A stretch of DNA of 64,000 nt, from positions 4,994,001-5,058,000 of the forward strand of contig JAXRKN010000044.1 of assembly GCA_038502055.1 (NCBI GenBank), read 5' to 3'. This document shows positions 24,287 through 36,600 of this stretch, piece after piece. Within the stretch, counting starts at the first letter, position 1; each line of letters opens with the position of its first letter. The position numbers and the translations under genes are program-made. The DNA is from Tanytarsus gracilentus. Lineage: Eukaryota > Arthropoda > Insecta > Diptera > Chironomidae. The notes below the pieces were generated by a model. It was not told where the DNA came from, searched no databases, and saw only the letters and a list, made by a program, of their open reading frames with translations.

Positions 24287-26165
24287 AATTTGCTGAAATT
24301 TTAACGTTTTTTTTTGAAAAATAATTTTTAATCCTATTTTTTGTAATTAATCCTCTAAGTCGCCAAAACTATTTCCTGTATTTCATCAACACGTGTTTAC
24401 TAAACTGCTTCGGACTTATCGCTTGAAATTTAATCAAACTCACAACAAAAATTATCGATAAACTATCTCTAGACCTTTTTTGCTTTACACTTCAGAGCAT
24501 TATCGGTCTTGTTTGTGGCCACTCATTATCGTAAACCTTCCGTTCAACAGCTTTCAATCCTTTCAAATGTGTTTGTTAACAAACAATTTTGTCCCAATAA
24601 GGAATTTCAATGATAAAATAATTTTATTATCAGTCTTTGGATAAAAATAAAGGGAGCTGAAGTGGAGGGAATTAAGTGAACGAGGTCATGACTAACAGTC
24701 TGTTAGATTTGCCTGAACTTTGAAGGTCGACTAACTTGAGGGATTTTAAAATAATTACTAAATTTCCTGGATTTACAAGAACGTGAGAAAAGTCTCAAAA
24801 TCTTATCAAAAGTCAAAATGTCGCCAAGTAGTTAAAAACTATTGTTCAAATAAACTCGCAGATAACTTTCTTGATCTTATACAACGCACTTTTGAACAGT
24901 CAATAACAGTCAATAACTTCTGATTTTTTTTTCAAACAAGTTGATAAATTTAATCTAATTACTAACTCAAAATGCCAGACTGAATGTCTTTAGGTCAAAG
25001 AATGCTTCAATAAATTTTAAAATAAAATCTTTGTCGGAATTTTAATGCAATCTAAATAATTTAAGACTTTTTAATTATTTCAAATAATTTTCACTTTCGC
25101 GTCACTCGAGATAACATAAAAATTCGAAAATATCACTTTTGACCTCACTAGAGTAATGACAGTGCGCAAAATTATCACATCGTAAATTGCTCAATTAGGT
25201 TGTCATAAGCCATTAAACTTATCAGTTATCAGCTTACGGGCACAAGCCACTTAATTACATTTAATTCAATTCGGCTTTCTTTCGATCAACAAATTCGTTC
25301 TGCATTGACTCATTAATTTATTTTAAGAAACTCTTTTACCCGCCGAAAAAAAATTTCAAAGATTAAGAAATTTTAATTGTCGATAAAAAATTAAAGTCTT
25401 ATCGCAAAATTAAAATGGTCAAAGCACCTTTTTGTTTGAAAAATAAGTTTCCAACTATTTTCTACTTCGTCTATTCACGTCGCACTCCGTCCAGCTACTG
25501 ATTTGAGAGTTTGAGAAAAAATTCTTAAATCGACTCAAGAAGAAGCATTTTGCTGATAAGCTCGAGTGATCCTCGCATGCGAAAGCTCTTTTAAACTGAC
25601 GATGAAATGCACAATGACTCGATATTTCTCTTATCTTATCACAAGAGTTAATCAGTTTAGTTAGGTGGTGGCTATGAGCGAGTAAAGAGGTACTTCTTCG
25701 CGTTTGTTTTCATATTTAAATTTAAAAGAGAAGAATTCATTAATTTTAGTGCAATTTAACGTTATAAAATGATCCGACCGTCATCACTTTATCGGTCAGA
25801 TTCAAGAAGACAGCCGAATTTAGAGGCAAATGCTAATAACATAAGTGAAGGTGGCGAAAAAATTAGTGATTTTAATGTCTTCAACCGAAAATAAGGAAAA
25901 GCAAAAAAATAAAGATTAAAAATTTAACGGCGCTTTGGAATTTAAAACTTTAAATCTCAAAAGTGACGTCACAAAATTAATTTATTATAATTGAGGATTT
26001 TTAAATTTTTAAAATTTTTTGCAAACATAAAATTTTTTAGCAAACAAAAAAGTTTTATAATTTAAATAATTTTTGTCCGTTAAAATTAAGAAAAATCTTT
26101 CAAACCTCATTTTCAACAGAAGACATTAATAACCACACATAGAAAGTGATAAGGTAGACAAACTA
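24287..26165. other. divergent intergenic region between the two OATP genes
   Basis: A 1.9-kb A+T-rich stretch between two start codons facing away from each other, so it must hold both promoters. A TATCGATA palindrome (DREF-site core) lies at 24453-24460, 167 bases upstream of the left gene's ATG. No open frame of interest. Confidence 0.6.
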
Positions 26166-28738
26166 ATGCAATCATGCTTTCATAAAAATATTTTAGATTC
26201 CATTGATTGCGGCATAACCGCGCTTAGATGCTGCAATTCGCCAGGCTGCCAGAAAATGGCCAACAAGAGAACTTTTACCATTATTTTAATTGCATGTGGA
26301 TTCATACAAGGTGCAATCGAAAGTTATTTTAAAATTTCAGCGAAGCAAGCGGCACTGAGTCATGAGTACAATCCGAGAATTGTTGGTATGTGTTTGTGAC
26401 ATTTTGATAAATGCGTGGAAAATATTTTTGTTTTTATTACTATAAAGATTGGCTACTCGTTGCGAGCGGAATTTTTCAAGTTTTTGCGATTTTTGTCGGC
26501 TATTGGGGAAACAGAATTCATAGAACCGGATGGTTTGGTGCGTTATTCATGCTGCAGGCTTTCGTCTGCGTCTTGGTTGTCATTCCAACTTTGGTTCATC
26601 AGTGAGTTTTTATAACTTTAAAAAATTTTAAAATCTAACGTTTTTTAAAATTAGTTCCGAAGAAAACAACACTCTCGACGCAATAGAGCTTTCGCTGCTT
26701 TGCATTCGCCATCGTAGTGAAAATTTAATGTCAAAGCAAGTTTACAGTACGACCACCCTCGTGCTGCTCTTTAATCTTCAATTATTCATCGGTTTGAGTG
26801 TCAGTGCATTCTATACGCTCGGAATAAGCTACTTGGATGATAATGTAATTGAGCACGAGTCACCGGGGTTAATTGCAGCAGCATTAGCCGCCAGATTTTG
26901 GGGAACTCAGTTGGGTTCACTTATTTCCGTAATTGTTGGATGGTCAACCTTCGATTGGTTCTTTGGATGGATAATTTTGGCACCGCTTTTATTTTTCGCG
27001 GGATTTTTGATTGTCATGTTTCCGAGGAAACTTCTCAGCACGGTCGTGAGACAAGCTGCCGATAATATTTTAGAAACATCGACCAACAACAGTCACGCAT
27101 CGCTCTCAAATCGCAAATTTATCGCAGATGTCAATTTCTATCCGTCACTCTGTCGAATTTTCACCAATAAAATTGTACTTTTGAACATTTTTGCGGCCGT
27201 TTTTGTGCAGACCGGAATTGTAAACTTTTTCCGATACGAAGCAGAATATTTACAGTCGAGATTTTACTTGCCTGCTAATGAAATCGATGGACTCACGAAT
27301 GAGTGGACGACCTTTTTAATTTCGAACCTTCTCAAGCCACCGATGCTCGCACTCGCGATACTCGTCAGCGGATTAACTATAGCAAAAGCTAATCCCGCAG
27401 CTAAGTAAGAACTCTCCAATAAATTTCATCTCTCGTGCATGATTTTTTTGATTTATTTCTGTCGTGCTTAGTTGAGATTAAATTGACACAATTGAATAAT
27501 TTATCTTGTACATTGAAATGTCTCTCGTCGTAGGAAAATTGTATCGTGGAACATTTGTGCATGCAGCCTCGTGGTCGTTTTCTTTTTATGTGAGTACTTT
27601 TAAATCATAATTTTGAAAATCAAAAAAACGTTAAATTTTTTTAGTGAGCGTTTTCATTGACTGTGAAAAATCTCCTATTGCTGGCGCATATCGAGGAAAA
27701 ATTATTAAGCCAATGTGCGCATCGGAATGTCTTTGTGCAGATACAGCATTTATGCCAGTTTGTCCCGAGAATAGCGTGAAAACTTTTTATTCGCCTTGCT
27801 ATGCTGGTAAGTTTAAAAAAATATTGAAATTTTCTAAGAATTTCTAACAAGAACTTTCAGGTTGTGGCGCTGAAATTACAATCAATGAAATTCGCATGTT
27901 TGGAAATTGTAGCTGTGGCATTGACTCTGAAATTCCATTAGAAGATTCAATAGCGACGGAGGGTGGCTGCGGAATGAGCAATTGTCGACCTTATTATATT
28001 GCATTTCATGGCCTCGTAATCATGGCAGCTGCTTTAATCGCATCAACACTAGTTGGAAAATTAATAATTGGAATTCGAGCTGTACTGCCGCAAGATAAGG
28101 CACTTGCGATTGCTGCTGAGGTGATGTTTGTTGGAATTTTTGTATTTATTCCTGGAAAAATCGGTTATGCATATCTTGCTGAAAGAACATGTCAATATGA
28201 AGCACCTGATGGCTTTAGATGCTTCCTTCATGAATCACCGCTTTTTGGTGATTGGATAAACGTCATAACTGCCATACTAATTGTAATTGGAATTGTCTTT
28301 GAGGTAATTTTAATGTTTTGCGTCAATGACCTAGAATTGTATGGCGAAGAAGAATCAACAGATTCCCAATATCGACAAATCGAGATGAACACTTACAGTC
28401 GAAATGGAGATTCATATAATCCACCAGAGATGGTGAGTCAAAACCCTGAACCCGATCATCCTCCACAAACAGCTGCACTTCTTCAAAACTACCTTCAAAG
28501 CATTCCACCGCCAGCAACACGGTTTTCACCCGCACCCGACGTAACTTACGCTCAAATTCAGAGAAGACTCAATGAAAGTAACGAAGGACTCGACTTTCGT
28601 CTTCAAACCCCTCAAACTGACGAAAATAGCTCGATAGCTTCTGACTATAGATCAGTTACATCTAACGGATACTTAAATTTCACTCCAATCAATCGCCAGC
28701 CATCAAATCGACCTCAAAGTCCTGAAACTGACTTTTAA
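26166..28738 (+). CDS. second, divergent OATP-family transporter
   Basis: Six exons (26166-26385, 26448-26601, 26655-27404, 27534-27589, 27645-27806, 27861-28738) join in frame to 739 residues. Family features: a C-G-I start, the Y-W-G-N-R-I-H-R-T-G-W loop where most OATPs have R-P-R-W, F-Y-T-L-G-I-S-Y-L-D-D, and a Kazal domain (C-L-C, then A-F-M-P-V-C-P, F-Y-S-P-C) at about residues 410-450. It lacks the usual PHF(I/L)YG segment and has a long Pro/Ser-rich cytoplasmic tail of about 130 residues. It is much less canonical than its neighbour, suggesting a changed substrate. Position beside bun suggests an Oatp33E-type gene, but this is inference. Confidence 0.88.
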
Positions 28739-29942
28739 ACTTTTAGCGTACTTAAAAAATGTTTACTTAACTTTTTTAAAAATCATTTTATTGCCATTCA
28801 AAAATTAGTTTAAGCTTACCGTAAAAACCTACAAATCCAACTAAACGTCCACGAGTCCTCCTAAAATTCATTCCTGTAAATTGTTAAGCAATGATGGAAA
28901 AATAATTCTACTTGAGTGTACATTAAGAAAGCATAATTAGGTAAAAGTGTGCTCAAAATATAGAAAATAAAGGAACATAAAAAATGAGAGGGTGTCTGAT
29001 TTTAAAAAAAGAAATGAGAAATGATTATGATCAGCTAGAAATGATTATTTTTCAGCATTGTGTCAGGAAAACTGCCAAACAGCAAACCGCAATAAATCTT
29101 TCTCTCTCAAACACCAACAAACTCCTATCCTCAACTCCAATCCATCCCCATTCTCTCTCTTTCTCTACTCTGCTTAACTCCCCTAAGAAACCTCTTTCTT
29201 TCTCTCTTTCATCAAGACACCAACTATACTTTGAACACGAACAACGTCTGCATGGGCAGCAGCATATAACACTGGCACTAAGTGCAGCAGCATGTAGCAC
29301 TATGTGAATGAATTCAGCATGCTTTCGTGTATTTTTTTTACATGGAAACTGGACACTTTTCACCGCTCACAATAATTTTCTTCGGCAACGGCCTGCGTAT
29401 GTAAAATAGTAGAATATTATTTTTTATTCTCTAAATTTTTTTTTTGTTAAGATATAATTTTGGATAATTTGAATTTGATTGAGGAAAAATGAATGAATAG
29501 GAAATAATGAACCTTAACTCGGTAGGTCTATAAAGTCTTTACAAAGTTAATTATCAAAATGAAATCATATTGATTGTTCAGGTTATTTCATTTAATCGGA
29601 AGAATATTTAAACTTTACGTTAAAAGTGGTCATATAGATGCATAAGATAGGTCACAAAATCATATTCTTTTTTTTTACTTCAAGGGAAATTCTTAAAAAG
29701 CATCTATAGGGATGTTACAATTTTTTTTATCAAACTGATGGAAATAAAGTCTTATGCGCCTATCAAAAAAAATGTTTAAATCTTGCAATTATAATTTGTC
29801 TCTTAAACTCTATTCTGTTATATATTGTGAAAAAGGAGGAAATTTTCTTTTTTGAAATTTTTACGATTGTACCTTAATGGGATGCATCTCATCGTCGCCA
29901 GCTGTTGTCGAGATTATGTGAGAATGCCCGATTATTATCGCT
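28739..29942. other. convergent intergenic region, 3' UTRs
   Basis: An AATAAA at 28966-28971 probably ends the OATP transcript. The rest is A+T-rich with a pyrimidine-rich patch near 29100-29210; open frames here on both strands look accidental. SC35 3' UTR must lie toward the right end. Confidence 0.5.
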
Positions 29943-30718
29943 CTATTCGCGGCTTTGGCTGCGCTCTTTGCGAACTGGACTGCGCGATTCTCTTCCTCTT
30001 GAGCTATTCTTGCTGTCGCTACGACGGCCACGTGAACGACTACGGCTCTTTGATTTGGAATATGAGCGACGTCTGCGAGTCTCTCTGTCACGCGAATTTG
30101 AGCGTCGACGACGATCTCTTGATCGTGAACTGTAAAAGTTTAATTAAATATTTCGAAGCTACTTTTTTGCTATAAAACTTACCGTCCACCACGACGACGA
30201 TCACCATATCGGCCGCCTCCTCCGCGTTTTGGTGACGTTGGACGACCATAGCGAGCCATTTGAACTCTCAATTCACGTCCATCCAATACTCGACCGTCCA
30301 TTTCTTGAAGAGCTTCTTCGGCGTCACTAAGTGGATAATAAGTAAACATCAGTAAAGATAATGACAATATAAATTTCACTTACCGCTTATCGTAGAAGCG
30401 TACAAATGCAAAGCCACGACTCTCGCGAGTATGTCTGGAAGTTTACAACAATCAATTTTAAGATCCAGTAAACAATAATTTTCAAAAATGCTCAATTTAC
30501 CTATCTCTGGGAATATAAATGTCCCCAACATCCCCGCATCTCTCGAAAACACGTCGCAAATCCTCCGGTGTGGTACGATAAGTTAAGTTATCGACCTGAA
30601 ACAGGAAGTGAAAAAATGGTGAAAATGTGATAAGCGCAAAAGCCATCAAAAATCGCCAAATTACCTTCAACGAAACCATCCCTTCAATCTTCGGCGGCGG
30701 ACGAGGGTTGTAAGACAT
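29943..30718 (-). CDS. SC35: SR splicing factor SC35 / SRSF2
   Basis: Five exons (30665-30718, 30501-30595, 30384-30434, 30183-30326, 29943-30129) give 176 residues. An RRM occupies roughly residues 14-92, with RNP2 L-K-V-D-N-L and RNP1 R-G-F-A-F-V-R-F; TYRTTPEDLRRVFERCG and RVQMARYGRP are near-identical to other SC35 proteins. An Arg/Gly linker and a short RS domain (R-S-R-S-R and S-K-S-R-S-R-S-R repeats) follow, ending in S-Q-S-R-E. Its known role is binding exonic enhancers and recruiting U1 and U2 snRNPs in the nucleus. The RS domain is short but looks complete. It shares a 0.5-kb divergent promoter region with eRF3. Confidence 0.96.
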
Positions 30719-31226
30719 ATTTTCTGCTGATTCCGACAGTTTAAAATCCTTTTTAATACCTTTTTCAATTTGAGAATTTTTTCCGTGAGGTTTTCGCGTA
30801 AACTTTTAAAGGGTTCGCTTGAAAGTGACGGGATGGTTAAAATTTTTATTCTCAATAACTTCAAAATGCTTCAGAGCATTCAAAATTGCTAATTATTTCT
30901 TAGAGATGATTCAAAAAATAATATTTTAAAATGATATTAAAGTTTTGAGGGTAAATGTAAACTTTTGATAGGACAAAACATCAACACGACCCAACTAAAA
31001 TTCGATTGCCCCTCGTGCGTTCAGTAAATTTTAAAATGAAGGGTACGTAACTCGCAAATTGCACGAGTAACCACATTTTTCTCCACTCAAAGAAAGATTT
31101 TTTTTTGAATTAATTCTCGTGAAATATTTTTTACTAAAAGTTCACTTTCGCGAGTGAAAGGAGATCGTTTAGTTTTCCCAATCGCTTCATAGATAACTCG
31201 CATAGCAGTTTATCAACTAGTGAACA
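30719..31226. promoter_or_regulatory. divergent promoter region, SC35 and eRF3
   Basis: 508 bases separate the two start codons. It contains a CACTTTCGCGAGTGAAAG palindrome at about 31143-31160, close to the eRF3 leader, but no TATA box I can assign. Probably a bidirectional housekeeping promoter. Confidence 0.5.
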
Positions 31227-33648
31227 ATGGAAGACGATCAGGATGTAAATGAAACGTCGATAAAAATTTCTACGCTCAATGTAAATGCTGTCGAATTCGT
31301 TCCTAGTTTTGGCTTTACTAAGACTATTGACGATGAGCCGCCAGTGTCGGCGCCAAAGTCCACAGAAGAGACGCCCGAAAATAATGGAAATGGTGAGGAT
31401 TCAATTTAAATTCGTAGAAATTTACTTTTTCCTCTTTTTTTGCACGCAAGTATTGAAGAGAAAAAGTTGCCACATCAAAAGTCTCGACTCTCTTACTGTG
31501 CAACCGTAGCAGTATATATATTGAAAAATCTTTGTGACCCATTTTAATTTTTTTTTTGAAACAGTCATGTCCCTTTTAGCCACTGAAAATGAGCCTTTAG
31601 ATACGTGGGACGAAGACGAGACAATATTGACTCCCGATGGAGACAACGACGAGGAGGTAAGTGGATCTTTACTGTGGCATACTGATGATCTAATCCGTTT
31701 TGCGTTTATATGTGTGTAATGTAGGAAATGGATGTCGATGATGGCGAACTTGCTGAAGGTGATTCGTTGCCAAAACCATCAACAAAGCGAAAACCACCGA
31801 AAGTTGAGGAGAACTGCAGCAAAAGGGAGCATGTGAATGTTGTTTTCATCGGTCATGTTGGTGAGTGTGTGTTTGTGTGTGATAATTATGATGACGACGA
31901 CGACGACCGATGATGAGAAAGTTCGTCTACGTCACTCTTATGTTGAACACCTTTTTAAACGAATGTCTCTCACTCGTGCTCTAGATGCTGGTAAATCCAC
32001 AATTGGCGGTCAAATTATGTCACTAACGGGAATGGTTGATAAGCGTACACTCGAAAAGTATGAGCGTGAAGCGAGGGAAAAGTCGAGAGAGAGTTGGTAC
32101 TTATCGTGGGCACTGGACACAAATCAAGAAGGTAATTTTAGATGATACATAAAAAACCCCACACAAAGTCATTTTACTGAGAAAATTATTATCGTATCAC
32201 CCACATGTAGAGCGCGATAAAGGAAAAACCGTTGAAGTCGGAAGAGCTTTCTTTGAGACTGAGAAAAAACATTTCACCATCCTCGATGCTCCCGGTCACA
32301 AGAGCTTCGTACCGAACATGATTGGAGGCGCAGCGCAAGCTGACTTAGCTGTATTGGTATGAGGAGCATAAATGACATTTAAAATTCATTATTCTAACAT
32401 TTTCTCATTTCTCTCGTAGGTTATTTCCGCCCGTAAAGGTGAATTTGAAACTGGATTCGATCGGGGCGGTCAAACGCGAGAGCATGCAATGTTGGCAAAG
32501 ACGGCAGGCGTTAAGCATTTGGTAGTTTTAGTCAATAAAATGGATGATCCTACCGTGAACTGGGATGAGAAGCGCTACAACGAATGTAAAGATAAAATTT
32601 TACCATATCTTAAGAAACTCGGGTGAGTTGAGCTATTTTATTTGCTTTTATCGCGACTGCAATATCTTCTTTTAACAGCTTTAAAGCAAAGGATTTGACA
32701 TTCATGCCGGTATCGGGTATAACTGGACAGGGACTTAAGGAGCCAATTGATAAGGCAACATGTCCGTGGTATGATGGCACAGCTTTTATTACATTCATCG
32801 ACGATCTACCATCACTCAATCGCAAAGCCGACGGTCCATTCATCATGCCTATCGTTGACAAATACAAAGACATGGGAACGGTGGTCATGGGAAAAGTTGA
32901 ATCAGGAACTGCTAAGAAAGGACAAAATCTGCTCGTTATGCCTAATCGAGTAAGTGATCACACTTTACTTATTAAGTGCTTTAATGTTAATTATATAAAT
33001 AGACTCAAGTATCAGTTGATCAAATTTGGTCGGATGACGAAGAAGTTACATCCGTAGGTCCCGGTGAAAATGTCAAGATTAAGCTGAAAGTGAGTTAGAA
33101 TTATTTTATATTTTGAACCAAATTATAATTATTGACATTGTGTAGGGCATTGAAGAAGAGGATGTCTCACCCGGGTTTGTTTTATGCGACGCTTCCAATC
33201 CAATCAAAACAGGCAAAATTTTCGATGCCCAAGTAGTTATTCTAGAGCATAAATCAATTATTTGTGCGGGATATTCGGCCGTCATGCACATCCACTGCGC
33301 AGCTGAAGAAGTGACTGTTAAAGTGAGTCAAGTTTAAATTTTAATTTCTCACTTATTTCCTAACAAATCTCTTTTAGGCCCTTATATGTTTAGTAGATAA
33401 GAAGAGCGGGGATAAATCCAAGACACGACCACGATTTGTGAAACAAGATCAAGTTGCGATAATGCGAATTGAATGTTCGGGTATGATTTGCTTAGAACAA
33501 TTTAAGCTCTTCCCTCAGATGGGCCGATTCACGTTGCGTGATGAAAGTAAGTGGCACCCTTTAGTTATTTAGTGTATTTATTACTTAATCATTAACCCTT
33601 GCAGATAAAACAATTGCCATCGGTAAAGTGTTGAAAGTTATTGAATAA
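31227..33648 (+). CDS. eRF3: translation release factor eRF3 (GSPT1)
   Basis: Eleven exons (31227-31392, 31565-31656, 31725-31860, 31985-32131, 32211-32356, 32420-32622, 32679-32949, 33003-33089, 33146-33322, 33378-33546, 33605-33648) give 545 residues. eRF3 is the GTPase partner of eRF1 in translation termination. Residues 17-26 (L-N-V-N-A-V-E-F-V-P) are a PAM2 motif for binding poly(A)-binding protein. The GTPase domain shows the P-loop G-H-V-D-A-G-K-S-T (split by an intron), D-A-P-G-H and N-K-M-D; the C-terminal domains include LVDKKSGDKSKTRPRFVKQD and the closing G-R-F-T-L-R-D motif. An AATAAA at 33675 follows the stop by 27 bases. The N-terminal region is short, without the Q/N-rich prion-like stretch of yeast Sup35. 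Confidence 0.97.
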
Positions 33649-36600
33649 ATGCGCTCTTTTACAAGTTACTAAATAATAAAAGATAATTGATAAATATAAT
33701 AATGGAAAAACTGAGAAGAAGAAGAAGAAGAAACATTTTTTATACAATTTGCAACAGAAACAACCCAAACAACAACAACAACAAACTCTCCCCTTATGTC
33801 TTACATGGAATAAAAAGAAGTAAAAAACTCACATCTGATTCGAATGTTGAAGCGACATTGAATTTAGAATGGACTAACGCGCGCGCGATGTAAATAAGAT
33901 GAAAAAAAATATATAAAAAATTGCGATATATGAAGGAACATCAAAAAAGAAGCGTCTGCAATGTGCGAGTTTAATGGAAACATAATGAATTGTTATTATA
34001 TATTGCTTTTGCTTATTGATTTTATCGTATATATTGCGAAGAAAGAGAAAAAAATCCTTATGAGAATTTCTTTAAATTGTTTTTTTAATAAACCCTTCAT
34101 CAACTCCCCCCTCTCTCTTTATAAAGATTTTCATTATCTCTTTTTACTATACATAGTTTGAGTCGAGAATAAGAAAAATAATAATAGAAAAAGATCAAAT
34201 TTTTCATCCTTGCTTGTAAAGTAAAGTTCAGCAGCTTCAGTCATCAAACTTTAATTGATTTCGTACTAAAATAGAAGTGCGCTGGTGTGAAAGCATTTTT
34301 CAATCATTAACAATAGAATTTTAGAATTATAATAAAAAATACTCCGTCCTCCGCATTTGTTGGCAGGGCTAAAGATGAACTGGAAAAAATCTTGATGGAT
34401 AAATTTAAAAATGGAAAAATGTTTTCACTCCTTGCACTAATTGTTAAATTTCACTCACAATCTGACTATGCACAACTAATAATCGAAAGACTCAAGCAAA
34501 GGACATTTTTAATCGAAAAAAAACTCAATAAGGGATGATAAAAGAGAAAAAATATTTATTTTAAAATGAAAGAGAGGAAAAACAAGTGAAAACTTATGAT
34601 CGTTAGCAATAAAAGAAAAATCTAAACTCTTTTTCCTTCCTTGCAAAAAAAAATAACAATTAAAATTTTGAAATTATGTTAAATTTTCTTCAAAATAAAT
34701 TAAAATACACATAATATCCATTAGTTCATTATATCAACCTCAATATTTTTTTTCTTTGTTCGTCAACTCCCATATATGATTCTCTATCTCTCGATAAAAA
34801 AAGAAGAAGAAGAAATGCATAGGTCATGTCATATTCAGATTTAAATTTTTAAAAACATGAAAAAGATTAATAAAAACGAATTTTTTTTGAAAAAGCATGA
34901 CGATAATAAAAGAAGCTAAAATTGTATTTTTAATTTTTTATTTTTCAGGAGATTAATTAAAAGTTTTAGCAGAATATGTAAGGATAATGGTTTCAAGTGA
35001 TTTTTTTAAATAACTCATTTCTTTTTTTATGAAATATTCCGTCGCGTGCACACTTCATCATCACAAAAGAGCACTGAAGATACGTCTCGATGTTGAATAG
35101 CAAAAAAAATGCACAACTGGTTTTCTTTTTATTTCTCTTTTGACGTGTTTTTTTCTAATTTTTTGTACTAGAGCTTCATAACATTTTAGAGTTGCTTCAA
35201 CTCACGATGTATGCTTCAATGCTGCCAAGTTTCTCTTTTCCGCACATTTTGCTATATTTTCTAATACAAATGAGAAGAAGAAAAAGTTTTTTATGTTGCT
35301 TAGAAATCATGTATGCAGGCACAGCAACATAAAGCTGAAAGTGAGGGCAACATGAATCGGTTGGTGTTAAAGTAAGTGAGCGAGTTTATATCATGTTCAT
35401 AATGTTTGAGCTGTTGCAATATTCCGACTCTACTTTTTTAATAGTTGATTAAAATAAAATTGTAAAATTTGATAAAATTTTTAATAATACTCATCAAAAA
35501 ATGACATGACATAATTTTTAAATCAACCCTTAAATATTTAAATCTTCGCTTTTAAACCTTCGACATGATTCAAAAATCCATTTTACAGCCACCTCATAAA
35601 TTTTATAGTCGCCCTTTTGTGTCTTTGACCTCAAGTTTATTCTCGACTGCATCCATGAATAGAGCAACAATGGACTCGATTTGCACAATAGTCGAGTGAA
35701 AAATTTCTTCATGATACCTAGTACCATCGTGCTGTACGTGAACGAAGGCAGCAGACATAAAGTACATACGAGAATTGCACACAATACATGAGGAGGACAT
35801 TGAACTATTTTCATAGAGCAAATAAAAGTGCGGAAGAAAGAAGATGATAGTGAGATTACCCTCGGCAAGCATACATGTAGAATCCGACCGAAGAAGAGTA
35901 CAAAAGTTTCATGGGATGCTAATAAGTCGCATTAGAAAAACATCGAAGAAATACGAAAAAAAAGTCTTTCAACGCTCGCGTGATGTGAGCACATGGCTAA
36001 AAAATTTTTTTCACATATATCCCACAGCTGATTGGTGTATACAGAGAGGCATTTTTGAGTGTGTGTCGCTCGCACAAATACACCCGAAAATATCTCTCTA
36101 TTTCACTCTCGCTCTCATCTCATATACATCTCTTCCGCATTAGAAGAAGAAGAGGAAAAAAAAGATTTGAAGTCGGAGTTTGAAAATACTCCGAAGGGAT
36201 GTTGCGGCTTATGATCGCCTAATATGAATTTGATTAAGAATTTGAATTCTTTGGCGTTATACACTGGAAACTTTGCAAATCTAAATCCTCGTCCTAAGCA
36301 ATTTCTAATGGCTCTCTCTTTATGTAGATTTGTGATGCAATTTTGTCATCGCTTTAAGTATTAAGGAAAGGAGTTTAAATCCCTCCTCTCTCTCTATGTT
36401 GGTGTTAAGTACTATGCTGTCGCTCATGAGAGCCTGGTTGTCTCACTGCTTCGCTGTTATACAATACAATGTTCGTATACAATCTTGCGTGTCTCGCAAT
36501 GACACAAATTATTCTTCTTTTTTTGTTTGATTCGAAAAAAAATTTGGCAAATTTGCGAGACAAGTTTGCGAAATTTTTCGTGTCTATTGGCAACAATCTT

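Noticed and set aside
29852..30175. Plus-strand frames opposite the SC35 RS domain
   Set aside because: The repetitive Arg/Ser codons of SC35 leave the opposite strand open; one reads as Leu/Arg repeats typical of such shadows.
31861..31984. C/D-box-like TGATGA in an eRF3 intron, considered as a snoRNA
   Set aside because: No D box or terminal stem found at the expected distance; the sequence sits in a GAC/GAT simple repeat.
35844..36143. 99-codon plus-strand frame
   Set aside because: No family resemblance and no splice context; overlaps the equally uncertain minus-strand frames.
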